From the NCBI GenBank assembly GCA_902512685.1, contig CABXKH010000001.1, forward strand, positions 47,702 to 111,701: a stretch of DNA of 64,000 bases, written 5' to 3'. The number at the start of each line of letters is the position of its first letter. Position 1 is the stretch's first letter. Made by a program: the position numbers and the translations under genes. Origin of the DNA: Paracoccaceae bacterium. Its GTDB lineage: Bacteria; Pseudomonadota; Alphaproteobacteria; Rhodobacterales; Rhodobacteraceae. Below are positions 18,562-27,736 of the stretch, piece after piece. The notes beneath the pieces are model-generated. The model searched no databases. It saw nothing but the letters and a program-made list of their open reading frames with translations, and was not told the origin of the DNA.

Positions 18562-18865
18562 TAAATTACACCTTAACCCGTTAGCGCCAAAGAATGCCTT
18601 GAGCTATCAAAAGCAGAGAAATTCGGCCGTGCGGCTTTCTTGCCGAGTTAAAACGACCTCCTGTTGGATATAAACTAATCAAATATTTTTCAATCACTTG
18701 TTTTGTGAATAATCTTGCATTTCATGCATTACCTTAATCAAGGCTGGTTTAAAGCCTGTGGCATTCGTGAAGCGTCGTGGCTAAATCATGCACTTTTGTG
18801 TGAGATAAGATTTGACCCGCGCCGATAGTCTGGCTACCTAGCTAAAAAACCTTTGGGAAACCGGC
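18562..18865. other. Intergenic region upstream of the ATPase-metA pair
   Basis: A 304-base divergent gap between the DMT transporter and the ATPase gene, so it should hold two promoters. Visible structure: an AGGCT-AGCCT hairpin around 18739-18757 and two GCTAAA tracts (near 18778 and 18840), the latter followed by an A-run. I see no open frame of interest. A SAM-responsive riboswitch would be expected somewhere before metA in alphaproteobacteria, but I could not fold a convincing one here. Confidence 0.5.
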
Positions 18866-19735
18866 ATGATCTATAACTCTGCATCGCATTGGCACGGAGC
18901 GCAGCATAAACGCGTGATGCTCTTTGGTATGTCAGGACTGGGTAAAACCCATGTTTCCTCGCTTTTGCGTGGCTCGGGAAACTGGTTTCACTATTCCGTC
19001 GATTACCGTATCGGCACGCGGTATATGGGTGAATATATCGCCGATAGTTTCAAGCGGATCGCCATGCAAAACCCTGAGCTGCGCGATCTGTTATTGTCGG
19101 ATTCAATTTATATCGCGTCTAATATCACCTTTGATAATTTAACGCCGCTGTCGACATATTTGGGAAAACCCGGCGATCCAAGCAAAGGGGGCCTGAAATT
19201 TTCGGAATATTTGCGGCGCCAAGAACAGCACCGGCAAGCGGAAATATCGGCGTTGATGGACACCTCTCGCTTTATATCGCGGGCAGAAGAGATTTATCAT
19301 TATGACAACTTTATCTGTGACACCAGCGGATCTATCTGCGAGGTGGTAGATCCTGAAAACCCAAATGATCCAATTTTAAGCGCGCTGTCTGATCAGGTTT
19401 TAATGGTCGCAATAGAAGGCTCGGAAAATCATACAGCCGAGTTGATCAAAAGATTCGATCGTGCGCCCAAGCCGATGTACTATCAGCCCCAGTTTCTGGC
19501 GGAAAAATGGGCGCAGTATCTTGCCCTGAATAAGGTTGAAGACACATGCGTAGACCCAAATGATTTTATTCGCTGGGCCTATGCGCAGGCTTTGGCACAT
19601 CGCAAACCGCGCTATGCTTCGATGTCAAAATGGGGCGTCAACATTACAGCTGACGAAATAAGCCAGGTGCAAAGCCCCTCGGATTTCAATAATTTGATTG
19701 GCGCAGCCCTTGATCGTCATACGGGCAATCAATAA
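18866..19735 (+). CDS. P-loop ATPase of unknown function next to metA
   Basis: A 289-residue protein with an N-terminal Walker A motif GMSGLGKTH (residues 21-29) and no further domain that I recognise. The segment [13 protein letters not shown] could hold the acidic Walker B position. It resembles small nucleotide kinases in layout. Homologues in roseobacters are, to my knowledge, conserved beside metA. The 31-base spacing to metA suggests cotranscription. A link to homoserine or methionine metabolism is inferred from position only. Confidence 0.75.
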   Translation: MIYNSASHWHGAQHKRVMLFGMSGLGKTHVSSLLRGSGNWFHYSVDYRIGTRYMGEYIADSFKRIAMQNPELRDLLLSDSIYIASNITFDNLTPLSTYLGKPGDPSKGGLKFSEYLRRQEQHRQAEISALMDTSRFISRAEEIYHYDNFICDTSGSICEVVDPENPNDPILSALSDQVLMVAIEGSENHTAELIKRFDRAPKPMYYQPQFLAEKWAQYLALNKVEDTCVDPNDFIRWAYAQALAHRKPRYASMSKWGVNITADEISQVQSPSDFNNLIGAALDRHTGNQ

Positions 19736-19766
19736 ATTTCTAAATACCTTTATAGGACCAAAGCAA

Positions 19767-20690
19767 ATGCCGATTAAAATTCCCGCCGACCTTCCTGCCT
19801 TTGATGTGCTGACGCGCGAAGGGGTCATGGTGATGGGTGAAGATCAGGCATCGCGTCAAGACATCCGGCCTCTTCGCATTGGCCTGTTAAATTTGATGCC
19901 CAAGAAAATTCAAACAGAAAATCAATTTGCCCGCTTGATTGGGGCAACGCCATTGCAAATTGATCTGTCCTTGATCCGTATGAGCGAACATCAGACAAAA
20001 AACACCGCCGCCGATCATATGGAAAGCTTTTACCGGCCATTTTCTGAAGTGCTCGCAAGCGATGAGAAGTTTGACGGTTTGATCATTACCGGGGCTCCGA
20101 TTGAACATTTGCGCTTTGAGGAGGTGTCCTATTGGAATGAGCTCAAAAGCGTTTTTGACTGGACCCAAAGCCATGTCCATTCAACCTTTGGAGTGTGCTG
20201 GGGGGGAATGGCCATGATCAGGCATTTCCATAAAATCGACAAACAGATGCTAGATGCCAAGGCGTTTGGTTGCTTTCGACACAAAAACCTAAAATCGAAC
20301 TCACCCTATTTACGGGGGTTTTCAGATGATTGCGTCATTCCTGTCAGCCGCTGGACCGAAATTCTTCAATCGGATGTAAAGGCTGAGCCGGCACTTGAAA
20401 TTTTACTGGGCAGCGATGAGGTCGGCCCCTGTTTGATCGAGGATACGGCCCACCGGGCGCTTTATATTTTCAATCATTTTGAATACGATAGCGACACGCT
20501 TAAGCAGGAATATGATCGCGATATATCCGAGGGGCGCGCAATCAATGTGCCCAATAATTATTATCCTGACGATGATCCCAGCATGCCGCCCCAAAACCGC
20601 TGGCGCAGCCATGCGCATTTGCTTTACGGAAACTGGATCAATGAAATCTATCAATCAACGCCCTACGATATGAAGGATATCGGAACTTAA
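19767..20690 (+). CDS. metA: Homoserine O-acyltransferase MetA (predicted acetyl-specific)
   Basis: Activates homoserine for methionine synthesis. The 307-residue protein starts [10 protein letters not shown], the family N-terminus, with AGGA seven bases before the ATG; an earlier in-frame ATG lies in the upstream gene. The catalytic Cys is in [10 protein letters not shown] and the His in FNHFEYD. In TGAPIEHL (residues 109-115) a Glu occupies the position that is Gly in the succinyl-specific E. coli enzyme and Glu in acetyl-specific Bacillus MetA, so acetyl-CoA is the predicted donor despite the name. Confidence 0.95.
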   Translation: MPIKIPADLPAFDVLTREGVMVMGEDQASRQDIRPLRIGLLNLMPKKIQTENQFARLIGATPLQIDLSLIRMSEHQTKNTAADHMESFYRPFSEVLASDEKFDGLIITGAPIEHLRFEEVSYWNELKSVFDWTQSHVHSTFGVCWGGMAMIRHFHKIDKQMLDAKAFGCFRHKNLKSNSPYLRGFSDDCVIPVSRWTEILQSDVKAEPALEILLGSDEVGPCLIEDTAHRALYIFNHFEYDSDTLKQEYDRDISEGRAINVPNNYYPDDDPSMPPQNRWRSHAHLLYGNWINEIYQSTPYDMKDIGT

Positions 20691-20812
20691 AGCACCCATG
20701 CGGTATCATTTCCCAACACCTCTTGTGGGGCATGATTGATCCCGCCGCCAAACCTGCTGGATTGCGCTCATCCCAATAAACCCCCATATTATAAATAAAT
20801 CAGGAACTTAAA

Positions 20813-20941
20813 ATGCCATCGCCTCTCTTAGGTCCAACTCGTATGATTGTTTTACACACAGCAACAGAAGCTAATTCTTCAACAGCGCGTGGATTCATCC
20901 GGGCGGTTTGGGGTGTAAAATTTAGGACATCGGATGCCTAA
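20813..20941 (+). CDS. Small ORF overlapping the TetR gene start
   Basis: A 42-codon frame beginning MPSPLLGPTRMIV with AGGAA six bases before its ATG. Its TAA lies inside the first codons of the downstream TetR gene (start 20934), an eight-base overlap that would couple translation. No family is recognised and the peptide has no obvious signal or membrane segment. It may be a leader peptide or simply an upstream ORF of the regulator; conservation has not been checked. Confidence 0.45.
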   Translation: MPSPLLGPTRMIVLHTATEANSSTARGFIRAVWGVKFRTSDA

Positions 20942-21554
20942 GCGCGGCTATCATCACGGAAACCTTCGCCAAGCATTGATCGAAGCTGTGCTGACCTTGA
21001 TCGAGGTGAAAGGCCCGACAGGCTTTACCCTGTCCGAGGCCGCCAAACTGGCGGGCGTGACCCCTGCGGCAGTCTACCGTCATTTTGAAGGGCGCGAAGA
21101 TCTCATCGCAGAAGTGGCGCTGCAAGGCTATGAAATTTTTGCAGATTTGATGCAATTTGCCTATGACAGCGGTCAACCTTCGGCGCTGGGCGCATTTGAA
21201 GCGACCGGGCGGGCGTATCTGGCATTTGCGCGAAAATATCCCGGCCATTACATCGCAATGTTTGAAAGTGGTATTTCCGTTAATCGCACCCCGGAACTTG
21301 CGGCCACTTCAGCCCGCGCGCGCAGTGTTCTTGAACTTGCAGCAAGTGATCTGAGCCAACATATACCGATTGAAAAGCGGCCACCGGCCTCTATGTTCAG
21401 CGCCCATATTTGGGCTCTGTCGCATGGGGTTGTGGAATTGTTTGCGCGAAATTCCCCAGGCGCTGTCAGCCCCTTTGCCCCGGAAGACCTGCTTGAAACT
21501 GGAATTGGGGTCTATTTACGCGGTTTGGGATTGATTGATAAGGATATCGACTAA
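20934..21554 (+). CDS. TetR family transcriptional regulator
   Basis: A 206-residue regulator. The N-terminal helix-turn-helix is clear: GFTLSEAAKLAGVTPAAVYRHFEGREDLIAEV (residues about 30-61). The C-terminal part (YLAFARKYPGHYIAMFESG, FSAHIWALSHGVVELFAR) matches the WHG-type ligand-binding domain found in many proteobacterial TetR proteins. AGGA lies six bases before the ATG. It is preceded by an overlapping small ORF. Its target and ligand are unknown; no obvious enzyme or pump gene is adjacent. Confidence 0.92.
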   Translation: MPKRGYHHGNLRQALIEAVLTLIEVKGPTGFTLSEAAKLAGVTPAAVYRHFEGREDLIAEVALQGYEIFADLMQFAYDSGQPSALGAFEATGRAYLAFARKYPGHYIAMFESGISVNRTPELAATSARARSVLELAASDLSQHIPIEKRPPASMFSAHIWALSHGVVELFARNSPGAVSPFAPEDLLETGIGVYLRGLGLIDKDID

Positions 21555-21655
21555 GTCGATTTTCGCACCAAAAAAAGCCCTTGCAGGAAAAATCATAGTT
21601 TTCAAAAGAGTTTCAAATATCCAAGTCAGTTTAAGGTACTCTTAAATAAGCCTGC

Positions 21656-22321
21656 TTATAAAAGCCCAGTATTCCGCGCCAACACGACTGCATGCGTGCG
21701 ATTAGTAGCTTTTAATTTCTTACAAATTGACATGACGTGCATTTTTACCGTGCCCTCAGACAACCCCAAGGCAGCGGCAATCTGTTTGTTTTTGTTTCCA
21801 TCTCCAAGCAACTTTAACACTGTTGTTTCACGGCCGCTTAAGGGGCTTTTGCTGACCACTTTCATTTCGGAATGTTGCTTGAGCAAATCAAGGGGCATAT
21901 AAATTTCACCGGCATGGATAAAACGAATTGAATTTGTCAACGAGTTGATCGGCTGCGCTTTGGAGATTACCCCAGCCCCCCCAGCGGCCAGAACCTCATC
22001 CATCAAATGTCGGGTGGCGTGGCCGGTAATTATACCAACAGGCGCCGAGCCTCCGCATAATTCCAACATTTTAGCCAAGCCCTTTAGACCGTTCATGCCC
22101 GGCATTTGATAATCAAGTAAGACGATATCAAAAGGGCCGTGGGTTAGAAAAACCTCAAATGCTTCGGTTGCAGATGAAGCCGTTGTGACAGCCATATCAC
22201 TTTGCTGGTCTAAATACATACGTGCAATATCAAGTACCATTTCATGATCATCTGCGATCAGCAGTTTAATCACGTTTGACTTGGTTTCATCACCACTTTT
22301 AGTAAAATTATCAAGTAACAT
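21656..22321 (-). CDS. Orphan NarL/FixJ-type response regulator
   Basis: A 221-residue response regulator. The receiver domain has the acidic pair in LLIADDHEMV, the phosphoacceptor Asp 70 in IVLLDYQMPG, and the Lys in VISKAQP. The C-terminal LuxR helix-turn-helix is LSGRETTVLKLLGDGNKNKQ with GTVKMHV in the recognition helix. The start has AGGTGG five to six bases upstream. No sensor kinase is adjacent. It converges with the TetR gene and has a long AT-rich region upstream. Confidence 0.93.
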   Translation of the reverse strand: MLLDNFTKSGDETKSNVIKLLIADDHEMVLDIARMYLDQQSDMAVTTASSATEAFEVFLTHGPFDIVLLDYQMPGMNGLKGLAKMLELCGGSAPVGIITGHATRHLMDEVLAAGGAGVISKAQPINSLTNSIRFIHAGEIYMPLDLLKQHSEMKVVSKSPLSGRETTVLKLLGDGNKNKQIAAALGLSEGTVKMHVMSICKKLKATNRTHAVVLARNTGLL

Positions 22322-23075
22322 TAATCCACCTAACGTTTTCTTATAAGGGTTTTACTATCTGACTTATGTTTTTTATGATCCTGTATAACTTCAATAGCTT
22401 GTATAACTCTGGCACTTAAAAAAACCGTTTGGTTTTTACATTTGTATTGATTTTTTGATTTGTCATCAGGGTATATTTTATTTGATGACAAGTTTATTTA
22501 CAACTCACGGTTTTTCCATTCAATTATATAAAACCTCCAAAATTTTACTCAAAACATTCAAATTTCCACTGCATTACTTAGCTTGAAATTATAAATTAAC
22601 TGCATTTTCCAGATAATATAGTAAACAACTTCAAGGTTAAATGCTGGCGGAAATCAGATCAAATTTTAGCTAGCACGATAATTCTATACTCATTTTCTAT
22701 ATCTTCCAACTTTAAATTGTATACTGATGTATATTTTTAAAAAGTTCCAATTCTTTTATTACTTATATCTTTAGAGTTGTATTTGACACTTAATCTCATG
22801 GAATTATTAAAATTGTTTTTCTAGACTAAAATTGGAATAACTAAGGATTATGGATAGTTTATTGAAAGTTAGTGTAAACTCAGAATTCAAGACTCTGAAA
22901 TTTTTCTACCAATTTCAGGCAAAGACAGTCACATAAGTAATTCTGCTGATTGTCACCCTTCTAACAGTGCCTATATGCGATCTATCATCACAATTATGTG
23001 CATTCGAAAATAAAGAATTGTCAAATTAGGTTAGATGATACTTTTTAGGGCATCCTTCAGGTGAAAGGTCTTTTG
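22322..23075. other. Long AT-rich intergenic region with two inverted repeats
   Basis: A 754-base stretch, much more AT-rich than the genes around it, with no credible coding frame on either strand. It contains two clean stem-loops: TTGTCATCA (22460-22468) with TGATGACAA (22483-22491), nine pairs, and CTGAAATT (22895-22902) with AATTTCAG (22911-22918), eight pairs. It separates the response-regulator gene from a lipoprotein gene, so at least two divergent promoters should lie here. Unannotated small RNAs are possible. Confidence 0.6.
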
Positions 23076-23429
23076 ATGAATAGATATTTGCTTTTAGCAC
23101 CTTTTATATTGACTGTGAACGCTTGTGGAACAGTGGGGTATGAAGCCGAAAAAAGTTATTGCACGGCGCTGTGGATAGAAAAAATACCTGAAAATCCACA
23201 GCAGCGCCTTACAACGCGCTACCGTTATGAACTGCAACCGACGGGCGATTTTAATTATAAATTGGACCAAAATGGGAACTCGGTGGCGGTGCCTAACTAT
23301 AATCGGGTTAGGATCCCCTATCCGGTTGTTGAGAGCGTTGATCTTAATGCAAAGCGGCGCAACAGCCATATAACAGCCTGTGCAAAACGCGCCTGTCAGG
23401 CAAAATTTGGAAATCCTGCCTGTGAATAG
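23076..23429 (+). CDS. Small putative lipoprotein
   Basis: A 117-residue protein starting MNRYLLLAPFILTVNACG, a lipoprotein signal peptide whose lipobox-like VNAC would place lipidation at Cys 17. The mature part has four more cysteines, including a C-terminal cluster (ACAKRACQAKFGNPAC), suggesting disulfide bonds in the periplasm. I chose the ATG at 23076 with AAAGG upstream rather than the in-frame GTG at 23061. The family is not recognised. Confidence 0.72.
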   Translation: MNRYLLLAPFILTVNACGTVGYEAEKSYCTALWIEKIPENPQQRLTTRYRYELQPTGDFNYKLDQNGNSVAVPNYNRVRIPYPVVESVDLNAKRRNSHITACAKRACQAKFGNPACE

Positions 23430-23480
23430 GTAACAGGGGATTTAGGCTTTGAATATTCATTCGCACAGGTGTTTTGTCTG

Positions 23481-23501
23481 TTTGCGACCAGCTGTCGCAA
23501 A
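23481..23501. promoter_or_regulatory. Palindromic operator-like site upstream of the mttB-like gene
   Basis: A perfect inverted repeat: TTTGCGAC (23481-23488), a five-base spacer, GTCGCAAA (23494-23501). The symmetry and 21-base size fit a dimeric helix-turn-helix repressor or activator site. It lies about 200 bases before the mttB-like ATG. The binding protein is unknown. Confidence 0.6.
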
Positions 23502-23521
23502 TTGAACAGATTGAATAAATG

Positions 23522-23555
23522 CTTGCTTGTTAGCCTGTTCAAAACAGTGAGCAAG
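23522..23555 (+). promoter_or_regulatory. Two-part hairpin upstream of the mttB-like gene
   Basis: CTTGCT (23522-23527) pairs with AGCAAG (23550-23555), and inside it CTGTT (23535-23539) pairs with AACAG (23543-23547). It lies just after the palindromic site, in the likely leader of the mttB-like gene. No T-run follows, so it is not a simple terminator. Confidence 0.4.
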
Positions 23556-23697
23556 ACAAGATGCAAGCGGAAGCCTCAAAAATTCAGTTGGTTGTGATCA
23601 CCATTGGCGCTGATCGCGGTCGGGCGGCCAGAGGAGGCCCCGCCGCGCTGTGACATCCCGCAACGCCTTTCTAAGTTACTGATTTTGGGAAATTTAC

Positions 23698-25242
23698 ATG
23701 ACTGATAATTTATCTCGCCGCGCCGGTGGGCGCTCTGCCCGACGTTCGGCACGCTCTGCGCCGTTGGCCGAGCATCTAAGACCCGTCCGCCCCGGCATGC
23801 CCGGGGGCAAATACGCCCCGCTCACTGCAGAAAATGAACAGCGCATCCACCATGCTGTTCTGGACGCACTTGAGCAAATCGGATTGGCCGATGCCCCCCC
23901 GAGCGGCATCGAGCACCTTACCCGCGCCGGTGCTATTTACGGTGAGGATGGCCGCATCCGATTTCCGCGCGCGCTGATTGAAGACACCATCGCCTCGGCC
24001 AATCGCTCTATCACACTTTATAGCCGCGATGGACGCCATGATTTAGAGCTGTCAGGTACCAATGTACATTATGGAACTGCCGGAGCAGCGGTTCATCTGG
24101 TGGATGTGGATGGCCGCAATTACCGCGAATGTACCGTCCAAGACCTCTTTGATGCCGCTCGGATCACAGATCAACTTGATAATATCCATTTTTTACAACG
24201 CCCAATGGTTTGCCGCGATATTACTGACAACCGTGAAATGGATCTAAATACGATTTATGCCTGTTGCTCTGGCACCTCCAAGCATGTTGGGACATCCTTT
24301 ACCGAACCGGCATTTGTGGCCGATGCCCTTCAAATGCTTCATATGATTGCCGGCGGGGAAGACGCATGGCGCGCGCGTCCATTTTTGTCGAATTCAAACT
24401 GTTTTGTTGTCCCTCCGATGAAATTTGCCACCGAAAGCTGTCTGGTGATGGAAGAATGCATTCAAGGCGGGCTGCCGATTTTGCTTCTAAGTGCAGGCCA
24501 GGCCGGCGCCACGGCGCCCGCGCCTATCGCGGGCGCAATTGTTCAGGCGGTGGCCGAATGTCTGGCCGGTTTGGTCTATGTAAATGCGGTAAAGCCCGGT
24601 CATCCGGCGATTTTCGGCACCTGGCCATTTGTATCGGATCTACGCACCGGCGCCATGTCGGGCGGCAGCGGAGAACAGGCACTTCTTAGTGCTGGCTGCG
24701 CCCAAATGCACCGGTTCTATAATTTGCCCGGCGGTGCAGCGGCCGGGATTGCGGACGCCAAACTGCCCGACATGCAGGCCGGCTGGGAGCAGGCAACATC
24801 AAATGTCATGGCGGGTCTGTCGGGGCTTAATATGGTTTATGAGGCCGCTGGCATGCATGGCTCACTTCTTGGGTTCTGCCATGAATCCCTGATCTTGGGC
24901 GATGATCTTATCGGTCAGGCTTTGCGCTGCGTGCGCGGGATCGAAGTCAATGAGGATACTGTTAGCCTTGAGGTAATTAAAGAGACCTGTCTTGAAGGGC
25001 CTGGGCACTATCTAGGATCAGGTCAGACCCTTGCATTGATGCAAACGGAATATATCTATCCCACGCTCGGAGATCGCTCATCGCCCAAAGAATGGGACGA
25101 ATTGGGCAAGCCGGATTTGGTTGAAAAAGCAAAAGCGCGGAAAACAGAGATATTAAACGCGCCCTCAATCGCCCAATTCGGTCCCGATATTGAGCGCGAT
25201 ATCCGCGCTGCATTTACCATACATTTGCCCACGTCAGCATAG
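23698..25242 (+). CDS. MttB-like methyltransferase, non-pyrrolysine type
   Basis: Member of the trimethylamine methyltransferase (MttB/COG5598) family, 514 residues. The N-terminus RRAGGRSARRSARSAPLAE followed by RPVRPGMPGGKY is typical of proteobacterial members. Later motifs include NVHYGTAGAAVHLVD, SNSNCFVVPPMKF and LPDMQAGWEQATSN. The whole frame reads through without an internal stop, so it does not use an amber codon for pyrrolysine. Non-pyrrolysine relatives include the glycine betaine methyltransferase MtgB, so a methylated amine is a reasonable substrate class. No corrinoid protein gene is adjacent, which leaves the methyl acceptor unexplained. Confidence 0.88.
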   Translation: MTDNLSRRAGGRSARRSARSAPLAEHLRPVRPGMPGGKYAPLTAENEQRIHHAVLDALEQIGLADAPPSGIEHLTRAGAIYGEDGRIRFPRALIEDTIASANRSITLYSRDGRHDLELSGTNVHYGTAGAAVHLVDVDGRNYRECTVQDLFDAARITDQLDNIHFLQRPMVCRDITDNREMDLNTIYACCSGTSKHVGTSFTEPAFVADALQMLHMIAGGEDAWRARPFLSNSNCFVVPPMKFATESCLVMEECIQGGLPILLLSAGQAGATAPAPIAGAIVQAVAECLAGLVYVNAVKPGHPAIFGTWPFVSDLRTGAMSGGSGEQALLSAGCAQMHRFYNLPGGAAAGIADAKLPDMQAGWEQATSNVMAGLSGLNMVYEAAGMHGSLLGFCHESLILGDDLIGQALRCVRGIEVNEDTVSLEVIKETCLEGPGHYLGSGQTLALMQTEYIYPTLGDRSSPKEWDELGKPDLVEKAKARKTEILNAPSIAQFGPDIERDIRAAFTIHLPTSA

Positions 25243-25264
25243 ATACCTATCATCCCAGCCAGAC

Positions 25265-25312
25265 GGGGGCCCGCCCCCGCACCCCCGGGAGTATTTTGGC
25301 AAAAGAAAAATA
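25265..25312 (+). repeat. Rhodobacteraceae intergenic tail element, copy 1
   Basis: A GC-rich hairpin (GGGGG, loop, CCCCC starting near 25265), then CGCACCCCCGGGAGTATTTT and GGCAAAAGAAAAA. This arrangement is widespread downstream of genes in Rhodobacteraceae. It follows the mttB-like stop and may act in 3'-end formation. A second, degenerate copy lies at 63123-63168 in the opposite orientation. Confidence 0.6.
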
Positions 25313-25438
25313 AGGACCGGTTTTTGAGCTGCATCGCGTGCAAATGTTGGGTTTTAAAACTTATCGCGTGATTGCTCTGGTGTTTTGCCAAAAGAGGCGA
25401 TAGGGCACGCGCAACAAAATCATTTAAGGACGCCGAAG

Positions 25439-27259
25439 ATGGATTTGCGCAATATTGCGATCATCGCCCATGTTGATCATGGAAAAACGACATTGGTAGA
25501 CGAATTACTGAAGCAGTCAGGCGCCTTTCGGGCCAATCAGGCCGTCGCCGAGCGGGCCATGGACAGCAATGATCTTGAACGTGAGCGCGGGATCACAATT
25601 TTGGCCAAAGCCACTTCAGTGGAGTGGAAAGGCACGCGGATCAACATCGTGGACACCCCGGGCCATGCCGATTTTGGCGGCGAGGTGGAACGCATTTTAA
25701 GCATGGTTGATGGAGTTGTCTTGCTGGTGGATGCTGCCGAAGGTCCCATGCCGCAAACCAAGTTTGTCACATCTAAGGCCTTGGCGCTAGGGTTGAGACC
25801 TATCGTGGTTTTGAATAAGGTCGATAAGCCAGATGCCGAACCGGATCGCGCTCTTGACGAATGCTTTGATCTATTTGCCGCGCTGAATGCCAATGAAGAT
25901 CAGCTTGATTTTCCGCATTTGTATGCCTCGGGGCGCTCGGGGTGGGCAGATCACACGCTTGACGGAGCTCGACAAGATCTTGCGGCGCTGTTTGATCTTG
26001 TGGTCAATCACGTACCGGCGCCGCGACAGGTTTCACGTCAGGATGAAGATTTCCGGATGCTGGCCACCACCTTAAGCACAGATCCTTTTGTCGGTCGGAT
26101 TTTGACCGGCCGGGTTGAAAGCGGGCGGCTGAAAGTCGGCGCAACACTGCAGGCTTTGAGCCGCGTGGGCCAAAAGATAGAACAGTTCCGGGTCACAAAG
26201 ATCCAAGCTTTTCGCGGGCTGTCCCAGAGCGATATTGAAGAAGCAACTGCCGGGGATATCGTAACGCTTGCGGGTCTGTCCAAAGCAACCGTATCTGACA
26301 CGCTATGCGCATTGGCAGTTGACACACCACTGCCGGCCCAACCTATTGACCCGCCGACTATTTCGGTCACCTTTGGCATCAATGACAGCCCACTTGCGGG
26401 GCGTGAGGGAAAAAAAGTGCAAAGCCGGGTGATCCGCGAACGTTTGCTCAAAGAGGCCGAAAGCAATGTTGCAATCAAAGTAAGTGACACCCCGGGAGGT
26501 GAGGCCTTTGACGTTTCAGGGCGCGGCGAATTGCAAATGGGCGTGTTGATCGAAAATATGCGGCGCGAGGGATTTGAGCTGTCGATTTCGCGGCCGCAGG
26601 TGCTGATGCGTGAGGGAGAAAATGGTGCCCGCTTGGAACCTATCGAAGAGGTCACAGTCGACGTTGATGATGATTATTCTGGCACGGTGATTGAGAAACT
26701 GACCGGAAGTCGCAGGGGCGAGTTGGCCGAAATGAAGCAGGCGGGATCGGGCAAGACACGCATCATTGCCCATGTGCCATCCCGCGGGCTTATTGGCTAT
26801 CATGGTGAGTTTTTGACCGATACGCGCGGCACAGGCGTGCTAAACCGGGTGTTTCATGACTGGGCGCCCTATAAGGGTGAAATTGCGGGCCGCCGCGCAG
26901 GTGTTCTTATCTCAATGGAAGATGGGGTTTCGGTGGCCTATGCGCTTTGGAATCTTGAAGACCGCGGCAAAATGTTTATCGGCGCTCAGGAAAAAATATA
27001 TCAAGGCATGATCATTGGCGAGCACAGCCGTGAAAATGACCTTGAGGTTAATCCACTTAAAGGAAAAAAACTAACCAATGTGCGGGCTTCGGGGACCGAT
27101 GAAGCCGTTCGCTTGACCACTCCGATCACCCTGTCATTAGAAGAAGCCATCGCCTATATCAACGACGATGAACTGGTCGAGGTCACGCCGGCATCTATCC
27201 GCCTTCGCAAGCGCTATCTGGACACGCACGAACGTAAGCGCATGGCCAGAGCCAGTTAG
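25439..27259 (+). CDS. typA: Ribosome-associated GTPase TypA/BipA
   Basis: Translational GTPase needed for ribosome assembly and growth under stress. The 606-residue protein starts [19 protein letters not shown] (G1 loop AHVDHGKTT), with [11 protein letters not shown] (G2), [14 protein letters not shown] (G3) and NKVD (G4). The C-terminal part contains [18 protein letters not shown], characteristic of BipA. The ATG at 25439 with AAGGA upstream was preferred over an in-frame ATG 54 bases earlier. Confidence 0.97.
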   Translation: MDLRNIAIIAHVDHGKTTLVDELLKQSGAFRANQAVAERAMDSNDLERERGITILAKATSVEWKGTRINIVDTPGHADFGGEVERILSMVDGVVLLVDAAEGPMPQTKFVTSKALALGLRPIVVLNKVDKPDAEPDRALDECFDLFAALNANEDQLDFPHLYASGRSGWADHTLDGARQDLAALFDLVVNHVPAPRQVSRQDEDFRMLATTLSTDPFVGRILTGRVESGRLKVGATLQALSRVGQKIEQFRVTKIQAFRGLSQSDIEEATAGDIVTLAGLSKATVSDTLCALAVDTPLPAQPIDPPTISVTFGINDSPLAGREGKKVQSRVIRERLLKEAESNVAIKVSDTPGGEAFDVSGRGELQMGVLIENMRREGFELSISRPQVLMREGENGARLEPIEEVTVDVDDDYSGTVIEKLTGSRRGELAEMKQAGSGKTRIIAHVPSRGLIGYHGEFLTDTRGTGVLNRVFHDWAPYKGEIAGRRAGVLISMEDGVSVAYALWNLEDRGKMFIGAQEKIYQGMIIGEHSRENDLEVNPLKGKKLTNVRASGTDEAVRLTTPITLSLEEAIAYINDDELVEVTPASIRLRKRYLDTHERKRMARAS

Positions 27260-27317
27260 AAGGGCTTGCTAATTAGCATTCTAATAAGTTACCCGAAGTT
27301 GTTGGTTGATCCATGTC

Positions 27318-27656
27318 TCACTGACAAGTGGTGCTGTGGCTGTCACTTGCGGCTATTAGACTGCCATTTTTAAAGTAAGTGTGGACAAACTTGACGTCAA
27401 ATTCTTCATTATAGACGTGACTGGTGCAGGTTATACTATTGAAAAACGAACCACCCCTCTTTTCGAATTCGGAGGGACCTATAATGCTATCCACGCGGCC
27501 TTTGGACATACCAAGCTCGAGCATAAGCACATTGCTATCCTCAGTCCCATTAATCCCAGCAGGCGGTGGCGCTTCATTTAAATTTGAATGATCCATTCCA
27601 CATGAAATTAAACCTAAAAGAAAAACCATTGCCCAAAGGCATTTAATAAATTTCAT
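27318..27656 (-). CDS. Small lipoprotein with BamE/SmpA-like motif
   Basis: A 112-residue protein starting MKFIKCLWAMVFLLGLISCG, a lipoprotein signal with lipobox LISC. The mature part has LELGMSKGRVDSIIGPSEFEKRG, which resembles the G-M-x-x-x-x-V-x-x-x-x-G-x-P helix-loop motif of BamE/SmpA-like small lipoproteins. GGGAG lies five bases before the ATG. It is only loosely connected to its neighbours and the fold assignment is tentative. Confidence 0.72.
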   Translation of the reverse strand: MKFIKCLWAMVFLLGLISCGMDHSNLNEAPPPAGINGTEDSNVLMLELGMSKGRVDSIIGPSEFEKRGGSFFNSITCTSHVYNEEFDVKFVHTYFKNGSLIAASDSHSTTCQ

Positions 27657-27736
27657 AATCACTCCCAAAATCAATTTAAAAAATTACTTGAGAGGTACCA
27701 CTAACAACCCTAGGGTGTATTGTCAAAGCCTTAGCG

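Noticed and set aside
18562..18865. Possible SAM-II or SAM/SAH riboswitch before the ATPase-metA pair
   Set aside because: GCTAAA tracts are suggestive, but I could not pair the required stem and pseudoknot. A covariance search with the SAM-II and SAM/SAH models would decide.
23698..25242. Pyrrolysine-dependent MttB
   Set aside because: No in-frame amber codon occurs before the natural stop, and no pyl genes are nearby.
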